This document shows, piece after piece, positions 1 to 11,289 of a DNA stretch of 28,920 nucleotides. Position 1 is the first letter of the stretch. Each line of letters starts with the position of its first letter. The stretch is from Xanthoparmelia taractica (Eukaryota; Ascomycota; Lecanoromycetes; Lecanorales; Parmeliaceae). The notes under the pieces were generated by a model. It did not search any database and was not told the DNA's origin. It worked only from the letters and a program-made list of their open reading frames with translations. The stretch is taken from the NCBI GenBank assembly GCA_033085395.1, contig JANQBS010000393.1, forward strand, positions 1 through 28,920, written 5' to 3'. Both the position numbers and the translations under genes were made by a program.

Positions 1-86
1 CGCTTAAGCTTTTTACGTATTTTTAGAATATAAAAAAATATTATATAATATATTTATTAAAAACCCAATGAGAGTATAGAATATCT
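1..86. other. AT-rich flank outside the left inverted repeat
   Basis: AT-rich sequence rich in TpA. I see no coding signal. It lies outside the 72-bp inverted repeat that begins at 87, so it may belong to whatever flanks that repeat. Confidence 0.4.
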
Positions 87-158
87 TATATCTTTCGATA
101 TGATATTCGAAAAACTAATCCCATACCATCAAATATACCATATCTTTCCGACTTGTAC
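87..158 (+). repeat. Left copy of a 72-bp inverted repeat that also ends the window
   Basis: This stretch aligns without gaps to the reverse complement of 28849-28920. The differences I see are all transitions in which the left copy carries T or A where the right copy carries C or G, for example at the start, in the GG/AA of the middle and in the CCG/TTG near the end. That is what RIP on the left copy alone would produce. The matched part ends at 158 on its inner side. On the outer side the right copy runs off the window, so the full repeat may be longer. It could be a terminal inverted repeat of a large element or simply two dispersed repeats in opposite orientation. Confidence 0.85.
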
Positions 159-1616
159 CCAGACCTTTTCCATGACAATTCTCTATAGATTGCTATTCTT
201 TTAGCTATAACTTCGTTCTCTTATTCGCTTCTTTCTTCTATTAATAATCTAGGAATTTTTTTTATTTTCTTAATTTTTTTTTAAACTAATTATATTTATC
301 TTTTTAGTAATAAAGAGCGTAAATATATTTATTTATATATTTAATATTATAAATATTAGATATCGATCGAATCGAACGATCGAATCTCTTATTTATATTT
401 ATTAAAGTATTATAAACTCGTTTCGCTTTTAGCTCGCTTCTCTTCTTTATCTAAGAACGAGATTTCGATAATTCTATTAATAACGTAGCGTATTTCAAAA
501 GAATCGCTAAAAGCTGCTTCTTAATCTATTTTAATCGTTTTCTCTTCGCTATAAACTTTTCTCGCTATCTTTCTATACTATTTAACTAATTCTTATTACT
601 TCTTTTATAAATCTTTCTATTATTTACGATTACTTTAAAATCTTTTCGTTATATTATCTTTATCGCTTATTAAATCTCTTCTATTTTCTCTTTAATTAAT
701 CGATCTCTTTTTAAAAATAGATCTAATATTCTTTTTAATTCTTTAACTTCTTTAGACTTATTATAAGATCTAGATCTTACGAGTATCGCTATCGTTTTAT
801 ATTCTTCTCTCTTGCAAATTTTAAATAATACTTATATCTTCGTTACTAAAAATTAAGAAAATTCTATTATCGTTATAATTCTTTATCGAATCGTATTTTT
901 TCTATTATCTAATACGATATAATAATATTACTCTTCGTGAAATAAAGAGCGTAATATAATTTAGTAATATCCTAATAGAATAGCTTTTTATCTTCTTCGA
1001 TATCTTAATAGAATTACTCTTTACTAAAAAGAATAATCTTTTAATATAGATTATATTAAATTAAATAAATCGATCTATTATTTATTTATATTAGAATATC
1101 GTACGCTTACTTAGCTTCGAGTTTATATCGCTTTACTTTTTTCTTAAAATTTTCGATTAAAGTTTCGCTTAAGTTAGAAGAGTAATTAGAAAGAGAAATT
1201 AAAAATTCGCTTAAATAAGAAAGATAGTTTCTAGATTTTCTTAAAGCGTTAATATAATTATTTATATTAAGAGAACTAATCGAGATTAGAAGTTTAAAGT
1301 CTCTCAATCGAAGTTTCGCTTTAAGATCTTCTAAATTTATAGATTAAGTATAATATATATTACGAGTTATATCTCTAGAAGTAGAACGAAACATTAATTT
1401 CACGATCTTAGATTTAAAAGATTTAGATCTTTTAAATTACGCTTCTTATCTAAATTTCTCTTATATCTCTATAATCACGTTTAATTTATTCTCTATTTTA
1501 AAGAATCTAAGAAAAAAAAATTTAATATAACGATTTAGTAACGAAAAAACTTATTTTTCTTATTTAATTCTCGCGATCGTTATAATAACTTTCGACTTAT
1601 ATAGATCTTTTATTAG
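159..1616. other. RIP-degraded sequence, unidentified; broken minus-strand reading
   Basis: The region is AT-rich with CpA/TpG almost replaced by TpA, and stops occur in all frames. The longest open piece is on the minus strand at 1107-1307 (66 codons, helical, rich in Leu, Ser and Lys). The same frame reads on downstream with scattered stops towards about 880. This suggests a former minus-strand gene rather than noise, but I do not recognise it. Before the outer retrotransposon landed, this sequence was continuous with 16254 onward, because the TSD AATCT joins them. Confidence 0.4.
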
Positions 1617-1621
1617 AATCT
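1617..1621. repeat. Target-site duplication AATCT, left copy, outer retrotransposon
   Basis: AATCT directly abuts the LTR edge at 1622 and is repeated at 16249-16253 after the other LTR edge. Five base pairs is the usual size for Ty3/gypsy insertion. Confidence 0.85.
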
Positions 1622-1889
1622 TATAAGGGATTGATTCGCTAACGCTTAGCAAGCGATCTAATCAATATAAGAGACGTATAGTCGATACGATAATAATTTC
1701 TTTATTAGGTACTAACTTCTAGTAGAACTAATCTCTAAGAAATACGAAAACCCTAGAGTATACGAAGAGAATATATAATCGCTAAGGTCTCGCCAAGATC
1801 TTAGATTATAAATTTCGCTATAATCTCGCAATATATTTTAAACTCTTAAGTAATCAACGTTAAGACGTTATATAGCGCTAGATCTAATA
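1622..1889 (-). repeat. LTR A, 3' LTR of the outer element
   Basis: 268 bp, minus orientation. Its reverse complement aligns along its length to the LTRs at 3106-3373 and 10182-10449. The TG...CA ends are eroded to TA...TA by RIP. It is the most heavily RIP-altered LTR in the window. Confidence 0.9.
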
Positions 1890-3105
1890 ATTATTTCTTC
1901 TCTTAGATTCTAATCTCTAGATACTATTTAATATAATATCTTTATTATATAATATAAAAAACCTTCAAATCTTATAAAAAATAAGGAAAAGTATTTATAA
2001 ATAACGTTATTTCTATAATATTAACTTTAATTATTAATAATAAAAGATACGCGTTATAAACGCGCGTTAGTGCTATTATATATATAACGTTTATTAATTA
2101 TAATTATCTCGAGTCTATTATATTAATTATAAATAAATAATATAAATTCTCTTTATAATATAATAATCTTAATAATACTCTTCGAGTATTAATAAACGAC
2201 TTAATATACTACGACTAATTCTACTATTTATAAACTAGTAATAATATAATCGCTAAGTATATATAAAAGATTTATTAAAAAATCTTAATCTCTTTAAATA
2301 ATAAGAAAAAAGAGTTTTTCTAATACGCTATCGTTTCTATAGTATAAGATTAATATATCTATAATAAACGATACACATTATTAGTAATTTATTAAAGAGT
2401 TCTTCTAGCTCTTTCGTAGACGCGTAGAAGATATTCTTTTATACGCGATATCGTTTCTATAGTATATACTATTACTATTTTAAAATATATATATTATACG
2501 TTATTTATTCTAATTCTTAGCGAGCTACTATTAAATAACTAATAGTTACGCTTTTACGTCTCTCTATAGAGCTATTCTAGCTTCTATAGTAGAAGAGCGT
2601 AGTGCTAATTTATTATTAGAAAAATTTTATTAATAATATATCGACAACAATATCGTGAATAGTAATTATTAGCGTCTTTTAATATTAATAAATTTATCTT
2701 CGCTCTTTTAAAACTTTTCTCTTCTTTATAATATCTAATATATTCTTTATAAGTTCTTACTCTAACGCTATAATATCGCTCTTAAGTATATTAATACTAA
2801 CGTATTAATAATTAAATACTTATTATTACGACTTCTTTTAACTTTCTTTATTATAAGTATTATTAAACTTTTTCAATTACTACGCTAATATTAATATATA
2901 CTAACATTTAAGATAGCTTATATAATAATAATAAGTAAGTCTCTTAACACTTCGCTATCGTATATAAATATAAGATAATATTTACTCTTATTTATCGTTA
3001 ATACTTTATTCGCTTTAATAACGATTATATTAAAGATAAGTTCTTACTCTATATTTATTATAAGAGCACTAGAAAAATTTTTTAAGATTATATAAAGATT
3101 TTATC
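1890..3105 (-). mobile_element. Outer element, distal part of the tail between pol and 3' LTR
   Basis: This is the reverse complement of 8902-10181 in the inner element, so it is the tail of the outer copy downstream of the inner insertion point. It has no open reading frame. A motif close to TATCGTTTCTATAGTAT occurs twice, near 2329 and 2449, also in the same tail of the inner copy. What the tail encoded is unclear; see the entry at 8200-10181. Confidence 0.8.
3101..3105. repeat. Target-site duplication TTATC, left copy, inner retrotransposon
   Basis: TTATC abuts the TG of the LTR at 3106 and is repeated at 10450-10454 straight after the CA of the LTR ending at 10449. The undisturbed target is visible as GATAA at 8902-8906 in the inner element's own tail, which confirms that the inner copy jumped into its sibling. 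Confidence 0.92.
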
Positions 3106-3373
3106 TGTCAGGCCTAGCGCTGCATGCGCATTAGCGCCGACTACTTATGGGTTTAGAATTCATTGCGAGGTTATGGCGGGGTCCATGATCTAAGGCCTTG
3201 GCGGAGCCTTGACGATCATATATCCTCTTCGCATGCCTCGGGGTTTTCGTGTTTTTTAGAAATTAGTTCTATTAGAACTTAGTATCTAATAAAGAAATTA
3301 TTATCGTATCGATTATACGTCTCTTATATTAATTAGAGTCGCTTGCTAAGCGCTAGCGAATTAATCTCTTATA
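3106..3373 (+). repeat. LTR B, 5' LTR of the inner element
   Basis: 268 bp, beginning TGTCAGGCC and ending CTCTTATA (CCCTTACA before RIP). It keeps islands of higher GC than the internal sequence, including GGCCTAGCGC and AAGGCCTTGGCGG. It matches 10182-10449 over its whole length. Confidence 0.92.
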
Positions 3374-3479
3374 ATTCTAATTTCTCTATCTTTTAAAGAA
3401 AGAGATTTATTATCGCTACGATATCGAACTCTTTATTAAATTAAAATAAATATATCTTAAAGCGACGTAATTTCGATAT

Positions 3480-4480
3480 TAATTTTTAAGAGTTTGCCTT
3501 AGAGAATTAAATAATTTTAAAAAAACGTCTTAAGAATATTAGAGTAGAAAATCGTCGATTAAAGTTAAAACGAGAGTTAATTAAGTTGCGGGCACGTAAT
3601 AATATACTACGTAATTTAAACTTCTCTATAATTCTCGCCGAAGCGATAGCGATTATATTTATTATTTCGTCTTTAATAAATATTTTAATTAAAGCGAAAA
3701 TACTTCGTCTCGAAAAAATATATTCTTATAAAAATAATAGTAAAGAAGAATATTTACGCTAATTCCGCGAAGTCGAAATTCGATTTCTTATAAATCTCGA
3801 GTATTTTATTATTAATTAAGCTAAGGTTATCTATTATATGTAATTCTTAGAAGACGATCTTAATACGTAATAATATAAGTACTTTTAAGCTCATAGACTA
3901 AATAAGATTATTTTCGAGTTTTTTAAATTATTTTTATTCGACTTAATTGCGAACTTAATAAATTATCGCTTATTCGCTTATAAAAAGTGAGAAGTAATAA
4001 AGTAGCGATAAGATTAGAAGATCTTAGTTTTTAAAATTTATCTAGTGGAGTTAAAAGTCTATTTATCTTTATTTATAAAGAAGTATTAAACGAATTTTTT
4101 CTTAATTAAGCTACGGCCTAAGCTAAAGAATAAGATTCTTAATATTAATAATATACTTAAATAGAGAAAAGAAATTCTTACTATAATAATTATATAAAAA
4201 ATAATTTTAAAGCGCGCGCGTCTTAATAACGACGATTTTAATTTAAAGTAGTTCGAGAAATCTAATAAAGATAAGTCTCTAAAAGCTTAAATTTTAAAGT
4301 CTAATACGATTTCGAAGAATAGCGTTAAGATTACGCGCACTCAAGAAGAGAATAAGAAACGTAGAGTTAAGATCGCTAATTTTAATCTTAAAATATCTAA
4401 TATTTATTAATATTATTAAAAATTAGATTATTTAAAATCGAATTATCTTAATAAGAATAAATCGATTATTATCGTCGCGA
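3480..4480 (+). pseudogene. gag: gag remnant of the inner element, with RIP-destroyed zinc knuckle
   Basis: Reading across stops, about 3750-4270 gives a Ty3/gypsy gag capsid pattern (YLRxFREVEIRF, then LEDD near 3843-3860, then a lysine- and leucine-rich helical stretch). At 4405-4446 the spacing C-x2-C-x4-H-x4-C of a CCHC zinc knuckle is kept, but all four ligand codons now read TAT (Tyr). This is the outcome of G-to-A on TGT and C-to-T on CAT. Packaging of RNA by a nucleocapsid would therefore be lost even without the stops. Confidence 0.75.
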
Positions 4481-4589
4481 CGATATCGATAAAAAACGAA
4501 TTAACTTTATAAGTGTCTCTAAAGCGAAGTAAGAAAAATAAATAATAGAGATAATTCTTTTTATTATTACGAAGAAGTGAATTGAGCTA

Positions 4590-7500
4590 TAGAGTAATTA
4601 AAGGTAATTTATTGCTCTGCTCGATTGCGGGGCGTATATTAGTTTAATTACGTAGAAGTTCATGATTTAGTAAGATCTTTAATTATATATCGCTATCTTA
4701 TTGTAGGCGAAAGCGCTAAGCGAGTAAGATATATATTACTATAATACTTATTAGCTAAATTATTAAATAGTTAATAGTTGAAATTAAGAACGATAATATA
4801 ATATATTATTTTACGTCGTAGATTAAGAAGATTCTAATATCGTATTAAATATACTCGCGTTATATTAATTATATATTTTACTTAACTCTACGGCGACGTA
4901 ATAACGATTTAAGATTAATATTAAGAAATTTTAGATTAAAGAATCGATTAAATTTACTTAGAGAATCGAGCGAGAGTTAAATATATTTATAATCGTATAC
5001 GCTACGGTGACGCGAGACGAATAGAAGAGTATCGATAACTTAGAGCTCTTAATAAAATTATTAAAGTTTAAGAATATCTTTTTTAATAATATAATAGAGA
5101 TCTTATCTACGTTTAAGTAAAGAAATTATACTATAGAGATAGAGAAAGATAAAGAGTTACTTTATAAATCTCTTTATAATTTATCTTAAATTAAGCTATT
5201 AAAGCTAAGATAATATTTTAAGAAATTACTTTATAAGAGTTAAATTCGTTATTTAACTTTCTTCGCTAAAGTTCTTATTCTCTTTATCTTAAAGAAGAAT
5301 AATAGATTACGTTTTTACGTAAATTATCGGGACTTAAATACGATAACGACAAAGAATTAATATTTATTATCTCTAATTATTAAGACGTTAAATCGCTTAT
5401 ATAACGTTAAGATATTTTTAAAATTAAATCTTAAGAATATTTATTATAGAATTTATATTAAGAAGAATAACAAGTGAAAGACTACGTTTCGCACTCGCTA
5501 TAATTATTTTAAATACTTAATAATATCTTTCGGCCTTATAAATATATTAGCTACGTTTTAAGCCTATATTAATAAAGTCTTTATAGATCTTATAAATATT
5601 ACGTGTGTGATATATTTAAATAATATTCTAATCTATAGCGCTAAGTCGATAAAATATTAATAACACGTTAAGCAAGTGCTTAAGCGATTACGTTAATTTT
5701 AGCTATATATAAATTTAAAGAAATATTAATTTTATACTAAATTAATTGAGTTTTTAGAATTTATTATAATTATTAATAATATAATTATAGATTAAGAACG
5801 CGTAATAACGATTTAAGGATAATCAACGCCGCGAAGCTATCGGGATATATAAGTCTTCTTAGGCTTTACAAATTTTTATTAACGCTTTATTTTTAAATAT
5901 TTCTTTATTATAACGTCTCTTATTAGCTTATTTAAGGATAATAAGATTAATAAAAAATTAGAATCGTTTAAGTAATTAGAAGACGCTAAATTAACTTTCG
6001 AGTAACTACGTAATACTTTTACGATTGCGTTGTTTTTATAATATTACGATTCTTAAAAGAAATTACTCGTAGAGATTAATATCTCTAATTTTAATATAAG
6101 AGCTATATTTTTATACTTAAACAACGACGATTATTAATAACTCGTTGTGTTCTTTTTTAAAAAGATAATATTAGCGAAATAAAATTATAAGACTTACGAT
6201 TAAGAATTATTTATTATCGTTATAGCGATAAAGTAATAGCGTTACTATCTAAAAGATAGTACTTATTATATTAAGATTTAATTAAATTATAATAATCTTA
6301 AAAGATTTATAAAGTAAAAGAAACTTAATTTTAAATAGACTTATTAAATATTAAAGTTAGTTGTTTACGACTTTAAGATTTTTTATTAAATAGAAAAATT
6401 AAATTTTATAAATACATTATCGCGACGATTAGACTATAAAGATTTATTGTTATTAAATATTAAATTATTATTTATACTTTAAAATAAACTTATTTTTTAA
6501 ATTAGCTGCGAGTTATCGTAAAAAGATAAAGAAGTAATAATAGTAATAGCGTTTACGCTACGAGTTATAGATATTTAAATAATTATTTTAAGAAGAGAGA
6601 TTAAGATTATATTTAAAATTACGTATAACGATTCGTAAAGATTAATAAAAACGCTAATTTAAGAGTTATAATCTTATAATAATTAGATAAGCTCTTTTCG
6701 AGTTAATGCGAATACGTTTATAAAGTAACGTTATACTTATAATTAAATATAAATCTTTAACTTTAAGAGACTATTACTAAATAATAATTATCTCTACGTA
6801 TTTAGAAATAATATCTTACGGAAAGAACTTATTAATAAGTGTTATAATAATTCTTTAATAGAATACTTTAGCGCTATAAAGATATATAAGTTTTTTATTC
6901 GCAAATATCACTAAAATAAGAGTCTTAAAAAAGTTACTAACTACGTTAAGATTTACGATATATATTAACGTATCAAGGCGCCGCGCTATCGACTCTATGA
7001 TAAGTTAATCTCACTCTTTATTGTTATTAAGTTATGAAAGAAAATTTCTATAAATTTTATTATAGACTTATTGTCAAGTAAGCTTAAGGGCGTTATCTAT
7101 AACGCTATTTTAGTTATAATAAATCGATTTACGAAAATAATTAAATATCTATCGATAATTATTAAAATCGATATCGTTAAATTAACGAAAGTATTTTATG
7201 CTAAAATTATATATCGCTACGAAATATCTAATAATATTATTGGCGATAGAGATTTAATATTTATTAGCGAGTTTTAATTAGCGATCTATTATTATTCGAA
7301 GATAAAGCGTTATTTAAGTATCGTCTTTTATTTTTAGATTAATAATTAAATTAAGCGTTAAAATTAGATATTAAATATTATTTACGCGTATTTACTAATG
7401 AGAAGTAAATTAATTAAGCTAAATTACTATCTATAATAGAGTTTATATATATAAATAATTAGTATACCTTTATCGAAACGATATTATTCTTCTTAATGTA

Positions 7501-8100
7501 TAAATATTATTCGAAAATACGCTAAGAGATCGAGAATAACTTCGCCGAGAAGAGAATATTCGCTATAAATAAAAAGATAAAAAAATTATAAACGCTAAGA
7601 TATAAGATAGCAGAGCGACTACGTAGCGCTATTATAGCTTAAGTTAAGTAATATAATAAATCGCATTAATCTTAGAGCTATAAAGTAAGTAATTTAATAA
7701 TATTAGTAATTAAGAATTTAAAATAAAGACGTCTAAGCAAGAAGTTAGTCTATAAGTATATAGGGCTCTTTCAAATCGTGAATAAAATAGAGTTATAAGC
7801 GTATCGCTTATTATTATCTTCTACGTATAGAATTTATAATATCTTTCATATATCGTTACTTGAATTATATTATTTACGCGACTGCGGCGAAGTAGCGGAA
7901 TTCTTTATATAAGTCTTCGAGCTTATTAATAATAATAAGATATAAGAGATAAAAGAGATTATTAATAAGATTAAGAAGTAAGAAGACGTCTAATATAAGA
8001 TTAAGTGAATTAATTAAAACGAAGAGTATAATTAATAACTATTAGATGAACTTAAGCGTGCTAACGAGCTAACTTAGATTTATAATACGTAGAAGATTAA
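4590..8100 (+). pseudogene. pol: pol remnant of the inner element: protease, RT, RNase H, integrase, chromodomain
   Basis: The aspartic protease core reads LLDCGAYISLIT at about 4614-4650. Reverse transcriptase reads LRFYVNYRDLNTITTKN near 5308-5360 and the catalytic box YLNN at 5613-5624, where YLDD is expected (both Asp codons turned to AAT). The RNase H signature NYKTYD...ELFIIV is at about 6184-6222. The integrase core is at 7040-7277 and includes the only long open piece (7071-7277, 68 codons) with SKLKGVIYNAILVIINRFTK and GDRDLIFISEF. A chromodomain-like end (FHISLLELYYLRD..., then EEYN.LLDELKRANEL) lies at 7850-8075. Most damage is G:C to A:T, so this is one RIP-killed polyprotein, not several genes. 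Confidence 0.88.
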
Positions 8101-8199
8101 TAAGCGAAAGTATTAAATATCGAATAAAAAAGCTATTTAATTAAATTAATAATCGTTATTAAGTAAGCGAAGACGTCGAAAACGAAAGTAAATATAATA

Positions 8200-10181
8200 A
8201 TTATTTTAGTGTATTAAATAATTATAGACACACTTATTATATTTACTAGTATAATTATTTAATCGAATAAAAGATTTATAATTAAAATTTATTATTTAAT
8301 TATTTAATTAAGTAATATTATATCGAGAATATATTGTATTAAATTAGAGTGTATATTATTATAGATATAATTTATTAGAGGGACGCTTGATGCGTATTAT
8401 AAAAGAGTGCGATTAAGTTTATTTAGCTCGCTATGCATTAAAATAATAAAAAGAAATAAATAGTCTCTATCGGAGCGATAGAGATTAGTTAATTAAAGAA
8501 TTTTATTTAGAATTCTTATTTAAGAAAAATTTTTTTTAAGAGAATCTCTATTTAAAAAGCTCGCTTATTCGATATTACTCTTATTAAAAATAACTTCTCT
8601 TAACTTCGTCTTATAAGCGTTTATATTATTTATCTTCTCTTAAAGAAGCTTATTATAATTCTTAAGTTTTTTAACGCGCTTATATATCGCCTCGAATTTT
8701 TTCTTCGCGATCTAAAGATTACGTTAAAGATTCGTAATAATAATAATCACTTAATTATTAATAGTTATAATTAGATCTTATTTCTTACGAAACTAAGTAA
8801 TCTTATAATTAATATACGCCTAACTATAATATATCGACGCTATAATTTCGAGAACTCGACGAATTCGATAAAGAACTTTTTTAATCTTTTTATAAAGAAA
8901 AGATAAAATCTTTACGTAATCTTAAATCTTCTTTTTAGCGCTCTTATAATAAGAGTAGAAAAAAAATTTATTTTTAATATAATTGTTATAAAAATTAATA
9001 AAGTATCGGCGATAAGAAAGAGTAGATATTATCTTATATTAATATACGATAGCGAAGCGCTAAGAGACTTATTTTTGTTATTATTATTATTATATAAGCT
9101 ATCTTAAGTATTAATATATATTAATATTAACGTAGCGACGAGAAAAGTTTAATAATACTTATAATAAAGAGAGTTAAAAGAAATTATAATAATAAGTGTT
9201 AATTAGTAATACGTTAGCATTAATATATTTAAAGACGATATTGTAACGTTAGAGTAAGGACTTATAAAGAGTATATTAGATATTATAAAGAAGAGAAAAG
9301 TTTTAAGAGAGTAAAGATAAATTTATTAACACGAAAAGACGCTAGTAATTATTATTCACGACGTTATCGTCGATATATTATCGGCAAAGTTTTTCTAATA
9401 ATTTTAATTAATCGGATTATTATATCGTCGATATCGCTATTAATAAAATAATAAAATAATAAATTAATTCTACGTTCTTCTATTATAAGAGCTAGAATAA
9501 TTCTATAGAGAGACGTAGAAACGTAATTATTAGTATTTTAATGATAGCTCGCTAAGGGTTAAAATAAATAACGTATAATGTATATGTTTTAGAATAGTAG
9601 TAGTATACGTTATAGAAACGATATCGCGTGTAAAAAGACTTCTTCTACGCGTCTATAAAAAGAGCTAGAAAAATTCTTTAATAAATTATTAATAATATAT
9701 ATTATTTACTATAGATATATTAATCTTATATTGTAGAAATAATAGCGTATTAGAAGAACTCTTTTTTTTTATTACTTAAAGGAATTGAGGTTTTTTAATA
9801 AGCCTTCTACGTATACTTAGCGATTACGTTATTATTAGTTTATAATTAGTAGAACTAGTTATAGCATATCGAGTTAATTATTAATACTTAAAGAGTACTA
9901 TTAAGATTCTCGTATTATAAAGAGATTCGTACTGCGTGTTAAGGTTAATATAGTAGAATCGAGTTAATAATAATTAGTGAACGTTGTGTGTATAATAGCA
10001 CTAACGCGCGTTTATAACGCGTATCTTTTGTTATTAATAATTAAAGTTAATATTATAGAAGCGACGTTATTTACGAATACTTTTCCTTGTTTTTTATAAA
10101 ATTTAAAGGTTTTTTATATTACGTAATAAGAATATTATATTAAATAGTATCTAGAAATTAGAGTCTAAGAAAGAAGATAAT
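8200..10181 (+). mobile_element. Inner element, 2-kb tail between chromodomain and 3' LTR; antisense coding remnant suspected
   Basis: The same tail exists in both copies, so it belonged to this family before the two insertions. No plus-strand protein is readable. On the minus strand, the equivalent of plus-strand 10645-10790 in the outer copy gives a long amphipathic reading (IAKKKLETLYERVKELKNYN and onward), with few stops and the look of a coiled coil. It might be an antisense accessory ORF or the end of a DNA transposase captured by the element (pogo-type C-termini look somewhat like this). I cannot tell which. Confidence 0.45.
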
Positions 10182-10449
10182 TATTAGGCCTAGCGCTATA
10201 TACGCATTAGCGTCGATTACTTATAAATCCAGAGTTTATTGCGAAATCATAGCGAGGTTTATAATCTAAGGCCTTAACGGGGCCTTGGCGATTATATATC
10301 CTCTTCGTATATTTCGAGGTTTTCGTGTCTCTTAGAAATTAGTTCTACTAGAACTTAATACCTAATAAAGGAATCACTATCGTACCGGCCATACGTCTCT
10401 TATATTAATTAGGGCCGCTTACTAAGCGCTAGCGAACTAATCCCTTACA
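10182..10449 (+). repeat. LTR C, 3' LTR of the inner element
   Basis: 268 bp, starting TATTAGGCC (RIP version of TGTCAGGCC) and ending CCCTTACA. It is followed at once by the TSD TTATC (10450-10454). Confidence 0.92.
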
Positions 10450-10454
10450 TTATC
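10450..10454. repeat. Target-site duplication TTATC, right copy, inner retrotransposon
   Basis: Matches 3101-3105. The sequence that follows (TTTTCTTTATAAAAAG) continues the outer element's tail exactly where 3105 leaves off, as judged from the uninterrupted homologue near 8880-8906. Confidence 0.92.
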
Positions 10455-10599
10455 TTTTCTTTATAAAAAGATTAAAAAGATTCTTTATTACGTTTATCGA
10501 GTTTTTGAAATTATAACGTTAATAAAGCGTAATCGAGCGTATATTAATTATAAGATTATCTAATTTTATAAGAAATAGAGTTTAATTATAATTATTAAT

Positions 10600-10890
10600 A
10601 ATTAAGCGATTACTATTATTTTAATTCTTTAACACGATCTTTAGATCGCGAAGAAAAAACTCGAGACGCTATACGAGCGCGTTAAAGAGCTTAAAAATTA
10701 TAATAAGCTTCTTTAAGAAAAGATAAATAATATAAATATTTATAAAACGAAGTTAAGAGAAATTATTTTTAATAAGAGTAATATCGAATAGATAAGCTTC
10801 TTAAATAAGAATTTTCTTAGAGATTCTTTTCTCTTAAATAAAAATCTCGATTAAGATTCTTTTCTTAATCGAACTCTATCGCTATAATAA
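10600..10890 (+). pseudogene. Coiled-coil-like coding remnant antisense to the outer retrotransposon
   Basis: Between 10645 and about 10790 one plus-strand frame reads as a basic, heptad-like helix (AKKKLETLYERVKELKNY... then KTKLREIIFNKSNIE) with one stop. It lies in the tail of the outer element, antisense to its gag-pol. The inner copy holds the matching sequence on the minus strand at about 8560-8720. I do not recognise the family with confidence. A C-terminal part of a pogo/Fot1-like transposase is one possibility. Confidence 0.35.
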
Positions 10891-11289
10891 AAATTATTTA
10901 TTTCTTTTTAATTTAACGTATAACGAGCTAAATAAACTTAATCGTACTCTCTTATAATATGTATTAAGCGTTTCTCTAATAAATTATATTTATAGTAATA
11001 TATATTTAATCTAATACGATATATTCTCGATATAATATTACTTAGATAAATAACTTAGATAATAAATTTTAATTATAAATCTTTTATTTAATTAAATAAT
11101 TATATTAATAAATATAAAGAGTACGCTTATAATTATTTAATATATTAAAACTATTATTATTATTTACTTTTATTTTCAACGTCTTCGCTTATTTAGCGAT
11201 AATTATTAACTTAATTAAATAGCTTTCTTATTTAATACTTAATGCTTTCGCTTATTAATCTCTTAAATATTATAAATTTAAATTAATTT

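Larger units (their letters stand above)
3106..10449 (+). mobile_element. Inner Ty3/gypsy chromodomain LTR retrotransposon (chromovirus type), RIP-inactivated
   Basis: A complete 7344-bp element with paired 268-bp LTRs, TG...CA ends and the TSD TTATC. Through the RIP damage the order gag, protease, reverse transcriptase, RNase H, integrase, chromodomain can be read on the plus strand. That order and the C-terminal chromodomain place it among the chromoviruses of Ty3/gypsy. Chromodomains in this group are known to steer integration to heterochromatin, which fits insertion into a sibling copy. The coding part ends near 8100. A tail of about 2 kb, unusually long, precedes the 3' LTR. No obvious primer-binding site survives after 3373. 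Stops in every frame make it non-autonomous now. Confidence 0.93.

Noticed and set aside
1107..1307. Intact 66-aa minus-strand gene
   Set aside because: It lies in RIP-degraded DNA, its frame continues past stops in the same style, and it has no promoter or family match; kept only as a remnant.
3374..3400. tRNA primer-binding site after the inner 5' LTR
   Set aside because: The sequence is too RIP-altered to match any tRNA 3' end with confidence.
7071..7277. Separate 68-aa gene
   Set aside because: It is a surviving open piece of the integrase domain inside the RIP-degraded pol; the mirrored position in the outer copy is broken.
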